In this document: piece by piece, positions 63,816 to 64,000 of the stretch
Position numbering within the stretch: the first letter of the stretch is position 1
How the letters are laid out: each line of letters begins with the position of its first letter
DNA from: JAAYCI01 sp964371725
GTDB taxonomy: Bacteria; Bacillota; Clostridia; Oscillospirales; Ruminococcaceae
NCBI GenBank assembly: GCA_964371725.1
Contig: CAYJNQ010000005.1
Coordinates: 37,383-101,382, forward strand
Direction of reading: 5' to 3'
DNA length: 64,000 nt
Translations under genes and position numbers: made by a program
The notes under the pieces: generated by a model
Databases searched by the model: none
What the model saw: only the letters and a program-made list of their open reading frames with translations
What the model was told of the DNA's origin: nothing

Positions 63816-64000
63816 CTACTCACTTTTTTCTCTACCAAAACATCTAAGGTACCGCTCCTTTTCTTCACTGTCCATTTCGGGAAGTTCTACCTTGCCAATC
63901 ATCTTGTAGAAAATCTCAACCTTTTGCACGGTCTCGCCAAAGCGCTCCTCCCTGTGGTGAACCATAATTTTATCAATGAAGCGATTTAAAATATCATGGT
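63816..64000 (-). CDS. C-terminal part of a large serine recombinase (cut by window edge)
   Basis: 61 codons of the 3' end; the gene continues past 64000. The frame reads ILNRFIDKIMVHHRE, then QKVEIFYKMIGKVELP, the C-terminal (DUF4368-like) signature of large serine recombinases such as those of clostridial conjugative transposons. The tail ends GREKSE and a TAG stop. It converges on the tRNA-Leu gene, 52 nt away, so a mobile element probably lies to the right. The catalytic N terminus is outside the window. Confidence 0.75.
   Translation of the reverse strand, partial: HDILNRFIDKIMVHHREERFGETVQKVEIFYKMIGKVELPEMDSEEKERYLRCFGREKSE

Overview
The window is a 64 kb piece of a bacterial chromosome with dense short-spaced operons on both strands and no rRNA, CRISPR array or complete insertion sequence. 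The gene set points to an anaerobic member of the Firmicutes, class Clostridia, most likely an Oscillospirales/Ruminococcaceae-type gut lineage. The signs are a zapA-U32 peptidase pair, a PPi-type phosphofructokinase, HrcA/CIRCE control of heat shock, a T-box in front of the ilv genes, a reverse rubrerythrin under an Rrf2 regulator, and strong AGGAGG ribosome binding sites. This placement is inference from gene content, not from a marker phylogeny.

Layout. 0.2-2.2 kb (-): maf, a MinD-like ATPase and a methylglyoxal-synthase-like gene, which look like the remains of the clostridial maf-mreBCD-minCDE-rodA-mgsA cluster; both the MinD and the MgsA copies have lost key catalytic residues. 2.2-6.5 kb (-): a GH13 alpha-glycosidase and glycogen phosphorylase. 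7-12.2 kb (+): zapA, a U32 peptidase, dut, a PPi-type PFK and degV. 12.3-24.5 kb (-): hisB, a DUF975/CmpB-like fusion membrane protein, a PAS-GGDEF-GAF protein, a DUF362 ferredoxin-like protein, a giant CinA/dead-sortase/SpoIID fusion, thiI with its cysteine desulfurase, and a DUF368 (PopT-type) transporter. 24.7-35 kb (+): a zinc-ribbon/WG-repeat membrane protein, then a surface-polysaccharide block (capEFG for UDP-L-FucNAc, a GT4 glycosyltransferase, a parvulin foldase, and an MBOAT/SGNH O-acylation pair).

35.5-36.6 kb (+): an Rrf2 regulator and reverse rubrerythrin, with a striking split inverted repeat over the promoter. 36.7-43.1 kb (-): enolase, then hrcA-grpE-dnaK-dnaJ behind a perfect CIRCE. 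43.3-46.4 kb (+): an arsenic operon (arsR, arsP-type permease, Cys-rich thioredoxin, acr3). 46.4-46.7 kb: a gene-free stretch packed with hairpins. 46.8-52.4 kb (-): ilvB-ilvN-ilvC-ilvD behind a T-box leader. 52.4-60.9 kb (+): a membrane protein, D-aspartate ligase, Asp/Glu racemase and asparagine synthase (a likely D-Asp/D-Asn peptidoglycan cross-bridge set), then metG, tatD and an MgtC-family gene. 61-63.3 kb (-): a GNAT acetyltransferase and a GT-C-like membrane protein. 63.7 kb: tRNA-Leu(GAG), immediately followed by the 3' end of a large serine recombinase running off the window.

Themes. Several genes concern the cell envelope: D-Asp bridge, FucNAc polymer with O-acylation, PopT, the SpoIID/sortase-like fusion, and the collapsed shape/division cluster. 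Three proteins look like pseudoenzymes that keep a full fold (MgsA-like, MinD-like, sortase-like). Together with the missing mreBCD/rodA/minCE genes at their usual site and a D-Asp cross-bridge set, this suggests a coccoid or otherwise shape-altered cell; that is a hypothesis. Promoters with consensus-like -35/-10 boxes could be assigned to many operons and are listed.
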